DNA from: Arcticibacter sp. | GTDB lineage: Bacteria > Bacteroidota > Bacteroidia > 2-12-FULL-35-15 | NCBI GenBank assembly: GCA_021155045.1 | Contig: JAJNQB010000019.1 | Span: 310,001 to 374,000, forward strand | Reading direction: 5' to 3' | Length of the DNA stretch: 64,000 nt | Shown: piece after piece, positions 62,586-64,000 of the stretch | Layout of the letters: every line of letters begins with the position of its first letter | Numbering within the stretch: the first letter of the stretch is position 1 | Program-made: the position numbers and the translations under genes | The notes under the pieces: generated by a model | What the model was told of the DNA's origin: nothing | The model's input: the letters and a program-made list of their open reading frames with translations, nothing else | Databases searched by the model: none

Positions 62586-63051
62586 TTATTTCCCAAACCA
62601 TATCACTTTCATACCCTCTTGAAATTGCATATTGTGCAGTTTTGTAGTTTTTTTGATATTCTTTCCCTTTTGGTAATTCTTTTAATTTTTTTGAGATAAT
62701 TGATTTAAGTGTTTCGTAATATTGTTGCTCGTCAATTTCTTTCATCGCAGATTTAATACAATACTCAGATATTTTTCTTTTTTTGAGTTCAATTTTTATC
62801 TTAATTCTTCCCCATTTTTTTATTCTGAATTTTCCTCCAGCAAATAATTTTGCAAAACGTTCTTCATTTAAAAAATTTTCAGTGATAAGATTTGCTATAA
62901 TGTTTTCAACATCGTTGCTGTACAAGCCCCATTCGTATAGCTTGTTGCGCATTTCTTGTTGGCAACGTTCTTGGTAAGCACAATATTTTTGTGCGCTGAT
63001 ATAGGCTTGATTTGGAGTTAATTTTTTTTTAGGTTTTGTTTCTAAATCCAT
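62572..63051 (-). CDS. recX: Regulatory protein RecX
   Basis: Small all-helical modulator that limits RecA filament growth. The 159-residue protein has the three-repeat RecX layout: AYISAQKYCAYQERCQQEMRNKL (about 17-38), LITENFLNEERFAKLFAGGKFRIKKWGRIKIKIELKKRKIS in the second and third helices (about 55-95), and a final YAISRGYESDMVWEIIK. Starts at ATG 63051, 3 bases after the stop of the DUF58 gene, so it is translated from the same transcript. No recA is nearby. Confidence 0.9.
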   Translation of the reverse strand: MDLETKPKKKLTPNQAYISAQKYCAYQERCQQEMRNKLYEWGLYSNDVENIIANLITENFLNEERFAKLFAGGKFRIKKWGRIKIKIELKKRKISEYCIKSAMKEIDEQQYYETLKSIISKKLKELPKGKEYQKNYKTAQYAISRGYESDMVWEIIKSI

Positions 63052-63054
63052 TGT

Positions 63055-64000
63055 TTAAATCAATCCTCTTGCTTTTAGTTCTAAATATTTATTGATTGAA
63101 TTTACGGAAAGATTTTGTGGCGCTGTTAATATGCTTTGAATGCCAAATTTTTCAAGTTCTTTAATAATCAATTTTTTTTCAAACGCATATTTTTCCGCAA
63201 TAACTTTATTGTAAATTTCTTCAGTAGTTTTGGCAGGTTCATTTAAAAAGTTTGTTAATTCAGTATTTTCAAAAAAGATAACCACCAATAAGTGATCTTT
63301 TGCTAATCGCAATAAATATTTTAACTGGCGTTTTAATCCGGATAAGCTTTCAAAATTGGTGTAAAGAAGTAATAAGCTACGCTGAGAAATTTTTGTTTTG
63401 ATATTTATATAAAGATTTTCATAATCACTTTCCAGATAACTTGTTTTTTGGTTATGTAATAAATGCAAAATTTTATTTAAGTGTCCGCTTTTTCTTTCTG
63501 CTTGTAATATAGATTGAACCTTATTTGAAAATGTTATTATGCCTGCTTTATCATGTTTAAGCATTGCAATATTCGTAATTACCAAACTAGAATTAATAGC
63601 ATAATCCAATAAACTTAAGCCTTCAAAAGGCATACGCATAATCCGGCCCATATCAATTATTGCGTAAACTTGTTGTGATTTTTCATCTTGATATTGGTTA
63701 ATCATCAACTTACTTTTTCGAGCAGTAGCTTTCCAATTTATTGTTCTGTAATCGTCACCATAAACGTATTCTTTTATTTGGTCGAATTCATTATTGTTTC
63801 CAATTTTTCTGATTTTTTTTATTCCAAATTCTGTTAATCTATTTGAAATGGCTAGTAATTCATATTTACGCATTTGCATAAATGATGGATAGACAGGAAC
63901 TACAACATCTTGCGAAAATTTATAACGTTTTTGAATCAGTCCGATAGGGCTTTTAACATATATATTTACCGCACCAAAACTATATTCTCCTCTTTTTGTA
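63055..64000 (-). CDS. DUF58 domain protein (5' end outside window)
   Basis: The frame stays open to the last base, so the gene continues beyond 64000; 314 residues are visible. Before the in-frame ATG at 63879 the sequence reads RGEYSFGAVNIYVKSPIGL, which belongs to the family, so that ATG is internal. The DUF58 core follows: YPSFMQMRKYELL, then the diagnostic EYVYGDDYRTINWKATARKSKL-type segment and a von Willebrand A-like region (QVYAIIDMGR, DYAINSSLVI). DUF58 proteins usually have two N-terminal membrane helices (missing here) and sit beside MoxR ATPases in envelope-related loci. Linked by 3 bases to recX. Confidence 0.9.
   Translation of the reverse strand, partial: TKRGEYSFGAVNIYVKSPIGLIQKRYKFSQDVVVPVYPSFMQMRKYELLAISNRLTEFGIKKIRKIGNNNEFDQIKEYVYGDDYRTINWKATARKSKLMINQYQDEKSQQVYAIIDMGRIMRMPFEGLSLLDYAINSSLVITNIAMLKHDKAGIITFSNKVQSILQAERKSGHLNKILHLLHNQKTSYLESDYENLYINIKTKISQRSLLLLYTNFESLSGLKRQLKYLLRLAKDHLLVVIFFENTELTNFLNEPAKTTEEIYNKVIAEKYAFEKKLIIKELEKFGIQSILTAPQNLSVNSINKYLELKARGLI

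Overview
This AT-rich 64 kb window comes from a member of the Bacteroidota. Evidence for this: nine proteins carry C-terminal secretion signals of the type IX secretion system (five type A sorting domains and four gliding-motility-associated type B domains); PorP/SprF and PorE-like outer-membrane proteins are present; menaquinone appears to be made by the futalosine route (mqnC); several promoters match TTTG-N19-21-TAnnTTTG; Shine-Dalgarno sequences are nearly absent. The genus cannot be named from the sequence. No tRNA, rRNA, CRISPR array, prophage or insertion sequence was seen.

Layout. 1-2544: 3' part of infB. 2834-4633: a secreted PKD/type B protein. 5007-8644 (minus): pepA, an unknown periplasmic protein and pdxA. 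8731-13210 (plus): mqnC, a large fibronectin-like type B protein and ribE. 13376-14893 (minus): a zinc-ribbon protein and a type A protein. 15097-21334 (minus): SprB-like adhesin, PorP/SprF and a PorE-like OmpA protein, the clearest surface-export operon here. 21480-23990: an SBBP-repeat type A protein. 24095-25663 (minus): an all-helical protein of unknown function. 25664-26140: a gene-free stretch with an orphan terminator, possibly a small RNA. 26141-28042: an enlarged purF. 28273-40056: three secreted type A proteins in a row, the first a lysyl-oxidase-like enzyme and the other two giant Ig-like proteins.

40126-54049 is a minus-strand signalling and surface region: an OmpA/TPR protein, a phosphatase-less TPR sensor, a large SprB-repeat adhesin, and a three-gene cassette of TPR sensor, propeller-SpoIIE phosphatase and TPR-SpoIIE phosphatase. 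54164-57041 (plus): a TPR/PD40 protein, a lipoprotein methionine sulfoxide reductase B and a YceI-like protein. 57100-58985: a divergent pair of sulfur amino acid PLP enzyme and Lrp regulator. 59016-64000: recQ, a family 2 glycosyltransferase with a small membrane protein, recX and a DUF58 gene cut by the window edge.

Most notable: (1) a secreted lysyl-oxidase-like protein in which the three copper histidines and both residues that form the lysine tyrosylquinone cofactor appear to be kept; (2) an N-terminal module of about 250 residues shared by three type B proteins whose middle parts are unrelated; (3) two TPR sensors that end immediately after the linker preceding the SpoIIE phosphatase in their neighbours; (4) an orphan terminator and structured leader upstream of purF.
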